Shown here: in pieces, positions 22,142 through 31,104 of the stretch
How positions within the stretch are numbered: the first letter of the stretch is position 1
Layout of the letters: each line of letters begins with the position of its first letter
From: Desulfovibrio sp.
GTDB taxonomy: Bacteria; Desulfobacterota; Desulfovibrionia; Desulfovibrionales; Desulfovibrionaceae
Assembly (NCBI GenBank): GCA_031272405.1
Contig: JAISTW010000029.1
Span: forward strand, 1-32,810
Length of the DNA stretch: 32,810 nucleotides
Direction: 5' to 3'
The notes under the pieces: generated by a model
What the model was told of the DNA's origin: nothing
Database searches by the model: none
What the model saw: only the letters and a program-made list of their open reading frames with translations
Program-made: the position numbers and the translations under genes

Positions 22142-24127
22142 ATGCCTATGATTCCCGCAAAGGAAACGAACAAGGGCGTGGCGATAGCCGAGCCGGAAGT
22201 TAAAGAACATCAAGTTGATCTGCTCATCGTGGGCGGCGGCATGGGTGCTTGCGGCGCCGCTTATGAGGCCGTGCGCTGGGGCGACAAGCAGGGCCTGAAA
22301 ATCATGCTCTGCGACAAGGCCGCCATGGAGCGCTCCGGCGCCGTGGCCCAGGGACTTTCCGCCATCAACACCTACCTCGGCAAAAATACCGCCGACGACT
22401 ATGTGCGCATGGTCCGTACCGACCTCATGGGCCTTGTCCGCGAGGATCTGATTTTCGACGTGGGACGCCATGTGGACGATTCCGTGCATTTGTTTGAAGA
22501 TTGGGGTCTGCCCTGCTGGATCAAGGAAGACGGCCATAATCTCGACGGCGCCCAAGCCAAGGCCAAAGGCAAGTCCCTGCGCAAGGGCGATGATCCCGTG
22601 CGTTCCGGTCGTTGGCAGATCATGATCAATGGTGAATCCTACAAATGCATCGTGGCGGAAGCCGCCAAAAACGCCCTGGGCGAAGCCCGCATCATGGAGC
22701 GTATCTTTATAGTCAAGCTTCTGCTCGATAAAAATGCCCCCAACCGTGTGGCCGGCGCCGTGGGATTCAATCTGCGCGCCAATGAGGTGCATATTTTCAA
22801 GGCCAACGCCATAATGGTGGCCGCCGGCGGCGCGGTGAACGTGTATCGTCCCCGCTCCACGGGCGAAGGCATGGGCCGCGCCTGGTACCCGGTGTGGAAC
22901 GCCGGTTCCACGTACACCATGTGCGCACAGGTCGGCGCGGAAATGACCATGATGGAAAACCGCTTCGTGCCTGCCCGTTTCAAGGACGGCTATGGTCCCG
23001 TGGGCGCCTGGTTCCTGCTGTTCAAGGCCAAGGCCACCAACTCCAAGGGTGAGGACTATTGCGCCACCAACGCCGCCATGCTTAAACCCTACGAAGACCG
23101 CGGCTATGCCAAGGGCCATGTCATTCCCACCTGCCTGCGCAACCACATGATGCTGCGCGAAATGCGCGAAGGCCGCGGTCCCATTTACATGGCCACGGAC
23201 GTAGCCCTCAACAGCACCTTCGCCAGCCTCAACGAAGAACAGCAGAAGCATCTTGAAGCCGAGGCATGGGAAGACTTCCTTGACATGTGCGTTGGTCAGG
23301 CCAACCTCTGGGCCGCCACCAACACCAAGCCGGAAGAACGCGGCTCTGAAATCATGCCGACGGAGCCGTACCTGCTCGGTTCGCACTCCGGTTGCTGCGG
23401 CATCTGGGTTTCTGGTCCGGACGAGTCCTGGGTGCCCGACGACTACAAGATCAAGGCTTCCAACGGCAAGGTATATAACCGCATGACGACTGTGGAAGGC
23501 CTGTTCACCTGCGCTGACGGCGTCGGCGCCTCCGGCCACAAGTTCTCCTCGGGTTCCCATGCCGAGGGCCGCATCGCGGGCAAGCAGATGGTTCGCTGGT
23601 GCGTGGACCACAAGGGCTACCAACCGGCCTTCAAGGAAACGGTCGAGGATCTCAAAAAGCTCATCTACCGTCCATATTACAACTATATGGAGGGCAAGGC
23701 CGCCTCGACGGATCCTGTGGTCAACCCCAATTACATTACGCCCAAGAACTTCATGATGCGCCTTGTCAAGTGCACGGATGAATACGGCGGCGGTGTCGGC
23801 ACCTATTACACGACTTCCAAGAAGCTGCTTGACACCGGTTTTTACCTGCTGGGCATGCTGGAAGAAGACTCCGCCAAACTGGCGGCCCGCGACCTGCACG
23901 AATTGCTCCGTTGCTGGGAAAACTACCATCGTCTCTGGACGGTGCGTCTGCACATGCAGCATATCGCCTTCCGTGAAGAATCCCGTTATCCGGGCTTCTA
24001 CTATCGGGCGGACTTCATGGGCCTTGACGACTCCAAGTGGAAGTGCTTCGTGAATTCCAAGTACGATCCCGCCACCGGCGAGACGAAGATATTCAAGAAA
24101 TCCTATTATCAGATCATTCCTGATTAA
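22142..24127 (+). CDS. aprA: Adenylylsulfate reductase, alpha (FAD) subunit
   Basis: 661 residues, the usual size. The FAD-binding motif 'LLIVGGGMGACGAAYEA' has its glycines at 31-38. Later signatures of AprA are 'AMERSGAVAQGLSAINTYLG' (about 60-80), 'DLMGLVREDLIFDVGRHVDDSVHLFEDWGLPCW' (about 95-128), 'AGGAVNVYRPRSTGEGMGRAWYPVWNAGSTYTMCAQVGAEMT' (about 238-278) and 'LGSHSGCCGIWVSGPDESWVPDDY' (about 410-435). It reduces APS to AMP and sulfite using electrons from AprB and, upstream, QmoABC. The C-terminus is intact. A strong hairpin terminator follows within 20 bases of the stop. Confidence 0.98.
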   Translation: MPMIPAKETNKGVAIAEPEVKEHQVDLLIVGGGMGACGAAYEAVRWGDKQGLKIMLCDKAAMERSGAVAQGLSAINTYLGKNTADDYVRMVRTDLMGLVREDLIFDVGRHVDDSVHLFEDWGLPCWIKEDGHNLDGAQAKAKGKSLRKGDDPVRSGRWQIMINGESYKCIVAEAAKNALGEARIMERIFIVKLLLDKNAPNRVAGAVGFNLRANEVHIFKANAIMVAAGGAVNVYRPRSTGEGMGRAWYPVWNAGSTYTMCAQVGAEMTMMENRFVPARFKDGYGPVGAWFLLFKAKATNSKGEDYCATNAAMLKPYEDRGYAKGHVIPTCLRNHMMLREMREGRGPIYMATDVALNSTFASLNEEQQKHLEAEAWEDFLDMCVGQANLWAATNTKPEERGSEIMPTEPYLLGSHSGCCGIWVSGPDESWVPDDYKIKASNGKVYNRMTTVEGLFTCADGVGASGHKFSSGSHAEGRIAGKQMVRWCVDHKGYQPAFKETVEDLKKLIYRPYYNYMEGKAASTDPVVNPNYITPKNFMMRLVKCTDEYGGGVGTYYTTSKKLLDTGFYLLGMLEEDSAKLAARDLHELLRCWENYHRLWTVRLHMQHIAFREESRYPGFYYRADFMGLDDSKWKCFVNSKYDPATGETKIFKKSYYQIIPD

Positions 24128-24145
24128 TCGGTGGGTACACGTTGA

Positions 24146-24181
24146 GAAGGGGGCGGCCGCAAGGTGGCCGCCCCCTTCTTT
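24146..24181 (+). terminator. Rho-independent terminator after aprA
   Basis: A perfect 13-bp GC-rich stem (24146-24158 with 24166-24178), loop of 7, followed by a short T-run (TTT). It lies 18 bases after the aprA stop and 58 bases before qmoA. Confidence 0.9.
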
Positions 24182-24239
24182 CCGCGGCCTTGGCCTAACA
24201 CGTCCGGCCGCATGAAAATTTCGCAGGAGGATATCCAGG

Positions 24240-25475
24240 ATGTCCAATGCCATTCTCGTCGTCGGCGGCGGCTTTGCCGGCCTTACCGCCGCCATTGAAG
24301 CGGCGGAACTGGGGCGCGACGTCTATATAGTTGAAAAGACGCCTTGGCTTGGCGGTCGCGTGGCCCAACTCAACAAATATTTCCCCAAACTTTGTCCCCC
24401 CTCCTGCGGGCTGGAAATACAATTCCAGCGCATCAGGAAGAACCCGCGCATAAAATTTTTCACGCAGGCGGAGCTCATAGGTCTTGTGGGAAGCAAAGGT
24501 GATTATACGGCAAAAATTCGTTTGACTCCCCGCAGAACTGCCCCCCACAACGTGGACTTCAGCCTTTTGGCTTCGGCGCTGACAGGGGAAGCCGACAACG
24601 AGTTTGATTTCGGTCTGTCCAAACGCAAGGCTTTATACAAGGCCATGCCTTTCGCCTTCCCGGGGCGTTACGTGCTGGACGCGAAGACACTTTCAAAATC
24701 GGACATGGCCCGCGTGGCCGGCGCCAAATTTATTGACCCCACCCAAGAGTCGCGCGATATTGATTTGAATGTCGGCGCGCTTGTGGTGGCCACCGGCTGG
24801 CGGCCGTATGACATGACGCGCCTGACGAATCTGGGGGCCGGCCGTGTGCGGAACTGCATTTCCAACATGCAGCTTGAAAGGCTCGCTTCGCCTTTCGGTC
24901 CTACCGGGGGCAAGATCGTGCGCCCCTCTGACAACTGTCCGCCCATGAACGTGGCTTTTGTCCAATGCGCCGGATCCCGGGATCAAAATCATCTCAATTA
25001 TTGTTCGTATATTTGCTGCATGGCGACATTCAAGCAGTGTCTGTACCTGCTGGAACAAAATCCCAATGTCAGAATCACGATATATTATATAGACCTGCGC
25101 GCTCCCGGCCGTTACGTCAACGTGCTTGAGAAAGTCAAGGCCCAGCCCAATGTGTCGTTCGTCAAGGGCAAGGCGGCGGAAGTCGCTCAGGCGGAAGACG
25201 ACAGGGTATGGCTGACGGCTGAGGACGCCGTTCGCGGCGAAAAATTGAAGCTCGTCTACGATCTTGTCGTGCTTGCGACGGGCATGCAGCCCTCGCTTGC
25301 CGGCGTAAAAGATTTTTTGCCCTTGCCCCTGGATGAAGACGGTTTTATAGCGGGCGGCGAAGAGGCCGGCATTTATGCGGCCGGCTGCGCCCGCATGCCT
25401 TTGGATGTCACGCGCGCCGCGCGGTCCGGCACGGCCGCCGCTCTGAAAGCGGTGCAAACGGTGGAAGGGAGGTAG
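24240..25475 (+). CDS. qmoA: Quinone-interacting membrane-bound oxidoreductase subunit A (flavoprotein)
   Basis: 411 residues. It is an HdrA-like FAD protein: 'ILVVGGGFAGLTAAIEAAELG' with the dinucleotide-binding glycines at 9-14, then 'LCPPSCGLEIQFQRI' (Cys52, Cys56). 'VQCAGSRDQNHLNYCSYICC' (Cys243, 255, 259, 260) is a conserved cysteine set also seen in HdrA. The end 'GIYAAGCARMPLDVTRAARSGTAAALKAV' closes the FAD domain. QmoA, with QmoB and QmoC, moves electrons between menaquinol and AprBA in dissimilatory sulfate reduction. Shine-Dalgarno GCAGGAGG precedes the ATG. It ends 4 bases before qmoB. Confidence 0.96.
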   Translation: MSNAILVVGGGFAGLTAAIEAAELGRDVYIVEKTPWLGGRVAQLNKYFPKLCPPSCGLEIQFQRIRKNPRIKFFTQAELIGLVGSKGDYTAKIRLTPRRTAPHNVDFSLLASALTGEADNEFDFGLSKRKALYKAMPFAFPGRYVLDAKTLSKSDMARVAGAKFIDPTQESRDIDLNVGALVVATGWRPYDMTRLTNLGAGRVRNCISNMQLERLASPFGPTGGKIVRPSDNCPPMNVAFVQCAGSRDQNHLNYCSYICCMATFKQCLYLLEQNPNVRITIYYIDLRAPGRYVNVLEKVKAQPNVSFVKGKAAEVAQAEDDRVWLTAEDAVRGEKLKLVYDLVVLATGMQPSLAGVKDFLPLPLDEDGFIAGGEEAGIYAAGCARMPLDVTRAARSGTAAALKAVQTVEGR

Positions 25476-25479
25476 CGGC

Positions 25480-27741
25480 ATGGCCGAAAAAATTGGCGTC
25501 TATTTTGATGTGCAAAATATCGGCGGGGGCCTTGACGTGGAGGCTTTGGCGGCGCGAACCCGTGAGAAATGGGGAGACTTCGTTCCGATCGTCAAAGTTT
25601 GTTCTGTGCTTGCCGACGCTGTGGACGAAATCAATGCGGATATTTCCTCCCAGCAGCTGGACGGCGTGTTGCTGTGCGGGGTCTCGCCCCGCGCGGAAAT
25701 CGGCGTCTATCGCGTACCCGCGCAGGTGGAGTATGTCAATCTGCGCGAACAGTGCGTGCTTTCCTACAAAAATCCCGACGGCTCCCAACCGGATTTCTCG
25801 GGGGGAGCGCCGGAACCTTTGGCCATCATGGCCGCTGACTATGTAAACATGGGCGTGGTCAAGCTGCAAAAGAGCCAGCCGCCCGATTCGGCGACCGTCT
25901 CGGGGGTGCGGCGCGTGTTGGTCATTGGCGGCGGCATTTCGGGTTTGACGGCCGCGTTGGAAGCCGCCGCGACGGGATATGAAGTGGTGCTGGTGGAAAA
26001 ATCCGAGCAACTGGGCGGCGCCGCCGTCAATATTCCGGTCAGCTCGCCCCTTGTTCCCAACTGGACTGAAAAACAATCCGTCAATCTCAACATGAAAATC
26101 AGCGCGGTGGTGGGCAACCCTGACATAACCGTTTATTTGAAATCTCAAATGGAAACGCTCGGCGGGCAACCCGGCGAGTTCAAGGCCACTATTGCCGCGC
26201 CGCAGGGTCCTGTCAGCATTGACGTTGGCGCCGTGGTGCTGGCGACAGGCTGGAAGCCCCTGGACAACAAATACCTTGCGCCTATGGGCCTGGAATGCTT
26301 CGCCAATGTGGTGACCGCAGCCGAATTCGGCAAAAGGCTGCTTGCCGGCAATGTCTCGGCGCGGCGCATCGCTTTTGTGCTGGATACGACGATCGCCGAA
26401 GATGCAGCCCGCGATGCCGCCGAAGCGGCCGCGCAGCAGGCGCAGGACGGAAAAATGGCGGAGGAAGAGAAAGATGCCGGGAAATTCGTCAAGGAAGACC
26501 TGGAAAGCATCAGGCACCTCGCCTATTCCAACGCCGTGAACAGCGTCGGCATGTTGCGGCTTGCCGACAGCGTCTGCGAGCAAACGGACGACGCCACGCA
26601 AGCCTTTATCCTGTACAAGAACATGACTGTACCAGGCATACTGGAGCGTTTTTACAAAAAAATGCAGGACCGCCTCGGCGTCATGATGACCAAGGCCGAT
26701 GTGACGGCAATCCGCGAGGCCGGCAATCACCTTGTCGTGGAATGCAAAAATACGCTGTTGGGTATGGATTTTGACCTTGAGGTTGATCTGGTCGTACTGC
26801 CCACAGGCATGGTACCGACGACCGCCAAGGATGCCGTGGTGCGCTTCGATTACAGGCAGGGGCCGGATTTTCCCGATCTGCAGCTCTTTGACGGTTTCAC
26901 GGATTCCAACTACATATGCTTCCCGTATGAAACAAGGCGTACCGGCGTTTATGCCGCCGGTTGCGTGCGTCAGCCCATGACGATGGATGCCTGTGAGGAA
27001 GACGCCTGCGGCGCAGTACTCAAGGCGGCGCAGTGCATAGAAGCCGCCTCGCGCGGCGTGGCGGTTCATCCGCGTTCCGGCGACGCGTCATACCCTGTGT
27101 TCAATTTTGTGCGTTGTACGCAGTGCAAACGTTGCACGGAAGAATGCCCCTTCGGCGCGCTGGACGATGACGAAAAGGGAACGCCCAAACCCAATCCAGC
27201 GCGTTGCCGCCGTTGCGGCACCTGCTTCGGGGCTTGTCCTGAGCGCGTTATTTCCTTTGCCGATTACAACATTGACCAGATCGGCTCCATGATACGCGAG
27301 GTTGTCGTTCCCAAGGATTTCAGGCGGGAAGGGCCCCGCGTTCTTGTTCTGGCCTGTGAAAACGACGCCTATCCGGCTTTGGATATGGCCGGGATGCGCC
27401 GCAGAACGTGGAATCCCTATGTGCGCATCATTCCTGTGCGCTGTTTGGGATCGGTCAACGCCATTTGGGTGTCCGACGCCATGAGCAAGGGCTTTGACGG
27501 CGTGATGCTGTTGGGGTGCAAATACGGCGACGACTATCAGTGCCACTTTGTCAAAGGTTCGGAAATTTGTTCCCGCCGCAAGGAAAACATAGCCGAGACG
27601 CTGAATCGGCTCGGCGTGCAGCCCGAACGGGTGGAGCAGCTGGAAGTGGGTATTGATGAATATGACAAGGTTCCTGACCTGATAGACGGCTTTGTGAGCC
27701 GCATCATGGATATGGGCCCCAATCCGTTCAAGGGCATGTAG
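25480..27741 (+). CDS. qmoB: Quinone-interacting membrane-bound oxidoreductase subunit B (HdrA/MvhD-like)
   Basis: 753 residues. The N-terminal part (about 1-140) precedes an FAD domain with 'VLVIGGGISGLTAALEAA' (glycines about 148-153). A charged Ala/Glu/Lys-rich insertion spans about 306-347. Two [4Fe-4S] motifs follow, 'CTQCKRCTEECPFGAL' (about 546) and 'CRRCGTCFGACP' (about 576). A C-terminal MvhD-type domain (about 620-745) has conserved cysteines ('LACEND', 'VRCLGS', 'LGCKYGDDYQCHF', 'EICSRR'). The domain order matches an HdrA-MvhD fusion, the usual QmoB. Cytoplasmic. The Shine-Dalgarno GGGAGG overlaps the end of qmoA, so the two are translationally coupled. Confidence 0.96.
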   Translation: MAEKIGVYFDVQNIGGGLDVEALAARTREKWGDFVPIVKVCSVLADAVDEINADISSQQLDGVLLCGVSPRAEIGVYRVPAQVEYVNLREQCVLSYKNPDGSQPDFSGGAPEPLAIMAADYVNMGVVKLQKSQPPDSATVSGVRRVLVIGGGISGLTAALEAAATGYEVVLVEKSEQLGGAAVNIPVSSPLVPNWTEKQSVNLNMKISAVVGNPDITVYLKSQMETLGGQPGEFKATIAAPQGPVSIDVGAVVLATGWKPLDNKYLAPMGLECFANVVTAAEFGKRLLAGNVSARRIAFVLDTTIAEDAARDAAEAAAQQAQDGKMAEEEKDAGKFVKEDLESIRHLAYSNAVNSVGMLRLADSVCEQTDDATQAFILYKNMTVPGILERFYKKMQDRLGVMMTKADVTAIREAGNHLVVECKNTLLGMDFDLEVDLVVLPTGMVPTTAKDAVVRFDYRQGPDFPDLQLFDGFTDSNYICFPYETRRTGVYAAGCVRQPMTMDACEEDACGAVLKAAQCIEAASRGVAVHPRSGDASYPVFNFVRCTQCKRCTEECPFGALDDDEKGTPKPNPARCRRCGTCFGACPERVISFADYNIDQIGSMIREVVVPKDFRREGPRVLVLACENDAYPALDMAGMRRRTWNPYVRIIPVRCLGSVNAIWVSDAMSKGFDGVMLLGCKYGDDYQCHFVKGSEICSRRKENIAETLNRLGVQPERVEQLEVGIDEYDKVPDLIDGFVSRIMDMGPNPFKGM

Positions 27742-27754
27742 GAGGTTGGCTTAA

Positions 27755-28933
27755 ATGGCACAATATACCCTTCAACCGGACATCAACTTCGTGCGGGAAC
27801 TTCAGGATGCCGGAGGCGACAACCTCAAGCGGTGTTATCAATGCGCCACCTGCGCTGTCGCTTGTCCGCTCTCTCCGGCCAACGCGCCTTACCCGCGCAA
27901 GGAAATGGTCTGGGCTTCGTGGGGCTTGAAAGACAAGCTGATGAAAGACGTGGACATCTGGCTTTGCCACAACTGCGGCAACTGCTCCGATCTGTGTCCG
28001 CGCGGCGCTCGTCCGGCCGATGCGATGGCCGCGGCCCGCAACATGGTGTACAAGGATTTGACCGAACCCTCTATAATCGGCAAGTGGATGAGCGGCATCG
28101 CCGGATTGCCGTATCTTTTTCTCATTCCGGCTGCACTCTGGCTGGTTGTCTGGTCTTTGCGCGCCGCCGCCAAGGGGAGCTATTTCCCTCGCGCCGCTGA
28201 CGGCCGCATTGTTTTCGGGGAAATTTTCTACGGGGATTATACCATTGACCCCATCTTCATCATTACGTTTTTCGGCGCCTGTTTCATTCTTTACCGCGGA
28301 GTGCGCAAACTCTGGGAAATGTTCAAGCCGGAAGGCAATATGCTCGTCATTGGACAGAAAAAGTCCTGGATACGTCATCTCGCCGGCGTGTTGATGGATG
28401 AGATCGTCACGCATCGCAAGTTTGACGACTGCGAAGACGGCCCGACGACGGGCAAGGCGGCGGGCAGCCGCAAGCTGGGGCACATGCTTCTGGTATACAG
28501 TTTCGTCATTTTGGCCTTTGTGACCGCTGTGGTCGCCCTCGGACACTGGGGCGGCAAAATCGTGCCGGCTATAGAGGTGCATACGCCAATGTCCCTGACC
28601 TTTCCCGTCAAAATTCTCGCCAATATCGGCGCACTGCTTATGCTTTGCGGCCTTGCGGCTCTGACGGCGAGGCGTTTGACGCAGGATCGCCTGAACCATG
28701 TCTCCAATTTTCAGGACTGGTATCTTCTGGGCATTATCTGGCTTGTGGCCTGTACAGGTATTCTGTCCCAGTGTTTCCGGCTCGCGGATGCCCTGAAGCC
28801 TGCCTTCGTGGCGTATTATTTCCATCTCGTTTTCGTCTGGATGCTTTTTGCGTATCTTCCCTGGTCAAAATTGGGGCATTTTGTTTACCGCACAGCGGCT
28901 CTTGTGTATGTTCGCATGTATGGAAGAAGTTGA
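27755..28933 (+). CDS. qmoC: Quinone-interacting membrane-bound oxidoreductase subunit C (cytochrome b)
   Basis: 392 residues. The N-terminal HdrC-like part (about 20-100) has two [4Fe-4S] motifs, 'CYQCATCAVACPLSP' and 'CHNCGNCSDLCPRGARP'. The rest holds about six transmembrane helices of a HdrE/NarI-type haem b subunit (starting about 110), with His in 'AGVLMDEIVTH' and 'GHMLLVYS' as candidate haem ligands. It anchors the complex in the cytoplasmic membrane and exchanges electrons with menaquinone. A GGAGG ribosome site lies 9 bases before ATG, 13 bases after the qmoB stop. Confidence 0.95.
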   Translation: MAQYTLQPDINFVRELQDAGGDNLKRCYQCATCAVACPLSPANAPYPRKEMVWASWGLKDKLMKDVDIWLCHNCGNCSDLCPRGARPADAMAAARNMVYKDLTEPSIIGKWMSGIAGLPYLFLIPAALWLVVWSLRAAAKGSYFPRAADGRIVFGEIFYGDYTIDPIFIITFFGACFILYRGVRKLWEMFKPEGNMLVIGQKKSWIRHLAGVLMDEIVTHRKFDDCEDGPTTGKAAGSRKLGHMLLVYSFVILAFVTAVVALGHWGGKIVPAIEVHTPMSLTFPVKILANIGALLMLCGLAALTARRLTQDRLNHVSNFQDWYLLGIIWLVACTGILSQCFRLADALKPAFVAYYFHLVFVWMLFAYLPWSKLGHFVYRTAALVYVRMYGRS

Positions 28934-28943
28934 GGAGGCTGCC

Positions 28944-29669
28944 ATGTCAGATGCAGATCGTAAAGTTTTTTCTGTGGAAAGCGTTCTTGCTCTTGTGACG
29001 GGCAAGGAAGGCGCCAATACGAAAGATATCGCCGGGTACGTCACAGGACGTTCCATTGCCTGCGACTGTTGCGCGAAGGCGTCGTCGCCGTTCGCGGCCG
29101 CTTGGTTGGCGCGTCTTTATCCGAAATTCGTCGAATTGGAGTGGAAGGATGACATGACTTGGGAAACATATGTTTCCAAAGGAAGATCCCTTTTGGGAGA
29201 CAATGTTTCCCTGACGCCGATGGATGGACGTGCCAAAGCCGCGACAGATCAGGCGCTGGATTATTTGGCCGATTCCTTCAAAAGTCTGCAAACCCAGACG
29301 GCGGTCGTCGCGGAGTTGGAGGCGCGCGTTCGCGTCCTTGAACCCATGGAAGCCAAGGCGGCGGCCTTGCAGAAGAAATGCGACGAGCTTGAAGCCAAAA
29401 TCAAATCCATGAACGCGGATATGGGCGCGTTGCGTAAACAGGCGGCCGAGTTCCAGGGCAAGGTGGCCATCAATCACGACGAATTGATGCAGAACATCAA
29501 GAGCGCCATCAAGGACGGCCTGAAAGGCATTGTCGTTGGCGGGGAGGCAGGAGCCGCCGCCGGAGCCGTTGTCGGAACGGCGGAAAGCGCTCCCGTTGAA
29601 GAGAATGTGGTTCCGAATGATTTCGGTTTCGGAAGTTCCGGATCCAACAGTGACGGGTTTGGTTTCTGA
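28944..29669 (+). CDS. qmoD: QmoD-like protein
   Basis: 241 residues from ATG 28944, which has GAGGAGG upstream and lies 10 bases after the qmoC stop; the longer frame inside qmoC is rejected. It is soluble. A compact N-terminal part contains 'IACDCCAKASSPFAAAWLARLYPKF' (about 35-60). A coiled coil (about 125-185) with 'ELEARVRVLEPMEAKAAALQKKCDELEAKIK' follows, then 'GIVVGGEAGAAAGAVVGTAES' and a C-terminal 'FGFGSSGSNSDGFGF' tail. The fourth gene of qmo operons in Desulfovibrio is called qmoD and is needed for sulfate growth in at least one species. I match it by position and general character, not by alignment. Confidence 0.75.
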   Translation: MSDADRKVFSVESVLALVTGKEGANTKDIAGYVTGRSIACDCCAKASSPFAAAWLARLYPKFVELEWKDDMTWETYVSKGRSLLGDNVSLTPMDGRAKAATDQALDYLADSFKSLQTQTAVVAELEARVRVLEPMEAKAAALQKKCDELEAKIKSMNADMGALRKQAAEFQGKVAINHDELMQNIKSAIKDGLKGIVVGGEAGAAAGAVVGTAESAPVEENVVPNDFGFGSSGSNSDGFGF

Positions 29670-29696
29670 TTGTTTGCCCTCATAGTGATATAAGCA

Positions 29697-29725
29697 CGAA
29701 AAGCCTCGCTCTGCGGGGCTTTTCG
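29697..29725 (+). terminator. Hairpin terminator after qmoD
   Basis: A 13-bp stem (29697-29709 with 29713-29725, one T-G wobble) with a 3-nt loop. The T-run lies within the stem rather than after it. It closes the qmo operon and ends only 17 bases before the next start codon. Confidence 0.6.
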
Positions 29726-29742
29726 CGTTGCGGGACAAAGCC

Positions 29743-31104
29743 ATGACTATACCTCGAATGTGCTTGCGTACGCTGGTGACCTTGTGTTGCCTAGTGTTGC
29801 TTGCCGCCTGCGGAGGCAAAAAAACTTTATACCCGCCACAGCGGATTCCTCCGGCATCCTGGATGAACACGCCCGAGGATGTTCGTGTCTTTCCCCAGGA
29901 TATGAATGTTTACGCGGGCATTATCGGCCGCGACAAACTTTTGATGGGCGCGGCGGAACAACGCCGACGCGACACCGAATTCAATCGCCTATTTTTTGCT
30001 CCGTGGGACATGGTTTCAACGTCCGTTCGCCGCGCAGACGTCGTGTCTGTATTTCGCAGGCCGCGTGGCTACAAGGCTGACGGCTCGGTTTGGACGCATG
30101 GGGAATGGAATCAGATGGAGGCCAATGCCCATTTGTCAGACTTTCCTTCACAGCGTAAACAGGCCATCGTTCTGCGCGCTGCGGATTTGCGCGAATTGCC
30201 CACGCATGAACCCCGCTTCGCCAAACCAACTCCCGATTCAAGGGTTGATCCTTTTGACTATTTTCAGTATTCGCTGTTGCCTCCCGGAACGCCGTTGTTT
30301 GTAGCCCATGCAACGGCGGATGGGCTTTGGTTCTATGTGGAGTGCGCCGTGGCATCCGGTTGGGTGTACGCGTGCGATATAGCGCCGGTGGATGCGGATT
30401 TCAAGCGTGCCTATAAAACAGGGGCATATGCTGCGCTTGTGCGGGATAATGTTCGCCTGGCCGACACTCTGGCTGGGGTAGGCGCGATATTTCCGACGAC
30501 ATCCGGAGAAAATTCACGGAGTTTGCGTATCCTTTATCCGGTCAGGGGCGCCGGGGGCATGGCGCGGATAGACGAGATTGTCTTGGGCGACGAGGACGCG
30601 GCACTCAAGCCGTTGCCCTTTACGGCAGGCAATGCGGCGCGTGTCGGCAATGCCATGATGTCCCAGCATTACGGTTGGGGTGGAATGTTCGGCAACCGTG
30701 ACTGCTCCGCGCTGATCCGCGATATCCTCGCTCCTTTCGGCATTTGGCTGCCGCGCAATTCCTCCGCGCAAGCTCGCAGGGGCATTGTTCATCCGTTAGG
30801 CGGAATGTCCGTCAAGGAAAAGGAGCATGCCGTTTTGACGCGCGGGACGCCTTTTGCCAGTTTGGTGGGCATGAAGGGACACATAATGCTTTATGTAGGC
30901 AAATATAAAGGTCGCGCCGCCGTTTTTCACAATGTCTGGGGGTTGCGCGTTGTTGAGGGCAGCGATGACAACGCCCGTTTTGTCATTGGAAGGGCTGTGG
31001 TGACGTCCCTGACTCCGGGAATGGAACTCGGGAACCTGTACAGGGATGTCACTTTGGCGGATCGTGTCGGCACATTGACAAATCTGACGGACAATGCTTA
31101 TTGA
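29743..31104 (+). CDS. SH3/NlpC-P60 cell-wall peptidase lipoprotein
   Basis: 453 residues from ATG 29743 (a TTG at 29728 is possible). Residues 1-22 are a lipoprotein signal with lipobox LAAC, lipidated Cys23. About 45-140 resembles the N-terminal NLPC domain, about 140-290 two bacterial SH3-like domains, and about 300-453 the NlpC/P60 peptidase with 'GNRDCSALIRDI' (Cys321), 'GHIMLYVG' (His380) and 'FHNVWG' (His396) as the catalytic triad. This matches the four-part SH3 C40 peptidases known structurally from Desulfovibrio. It probably cleaves peptidoglycan stem peptides in the periplasm. Its stop overlaps the next start (TTGA). Confidence 0.9.
   Translation: MTIPRMCLRTLVTLCCLVLLAACGGKKTLYPPQRIPPASWMNTPEDVRVFPQDMNVYAGIIGRDKLLMGAAEQRRRDTEFNRLFFAPWDMVSTSVRRADVVSVFRRPRGYKADGSVWTHGEWNQMEANAHLSDFPSQRKQAIVLRAADLRELPTHEPRFAKPTPDSRVDPFDYFQYSLLPPGTPLFVAHATADGLWFYVECAVASGWVYACDIAPVDADFKRAYKTGAYAALVRDNVRLADTLAGVGAIFPTTSGENSRSLRILYPVRGAGGMARIDEIVLGDEDAALKPLPFTAGNAARVGNAMMSQHYGWGGMFGNRDCSALIRDILAPFGIWLPRNSSAQARRGIVHPLGGMSVKEKEHAVLTRGTPFASLVGMKGHIMLYVGKYKGRAAVFHNVWGLRVVEGSDDNARFVIGRAVVTSLTPGMELGNLYRDVTLADRVGTLTNLTDNAY

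Noticed and set aside
22022-24295. 757-codon minus-strand frame opposite aprA
   Set aside because: A mirror frame of aprA, whose full set of motifs and codon bias identify it as the real gene.
25408-27069. 553-codon minus-strand frame opposite qmoB
   Set aside because: A mirror frame of qmoB; His-rich composition and no ribosome site.
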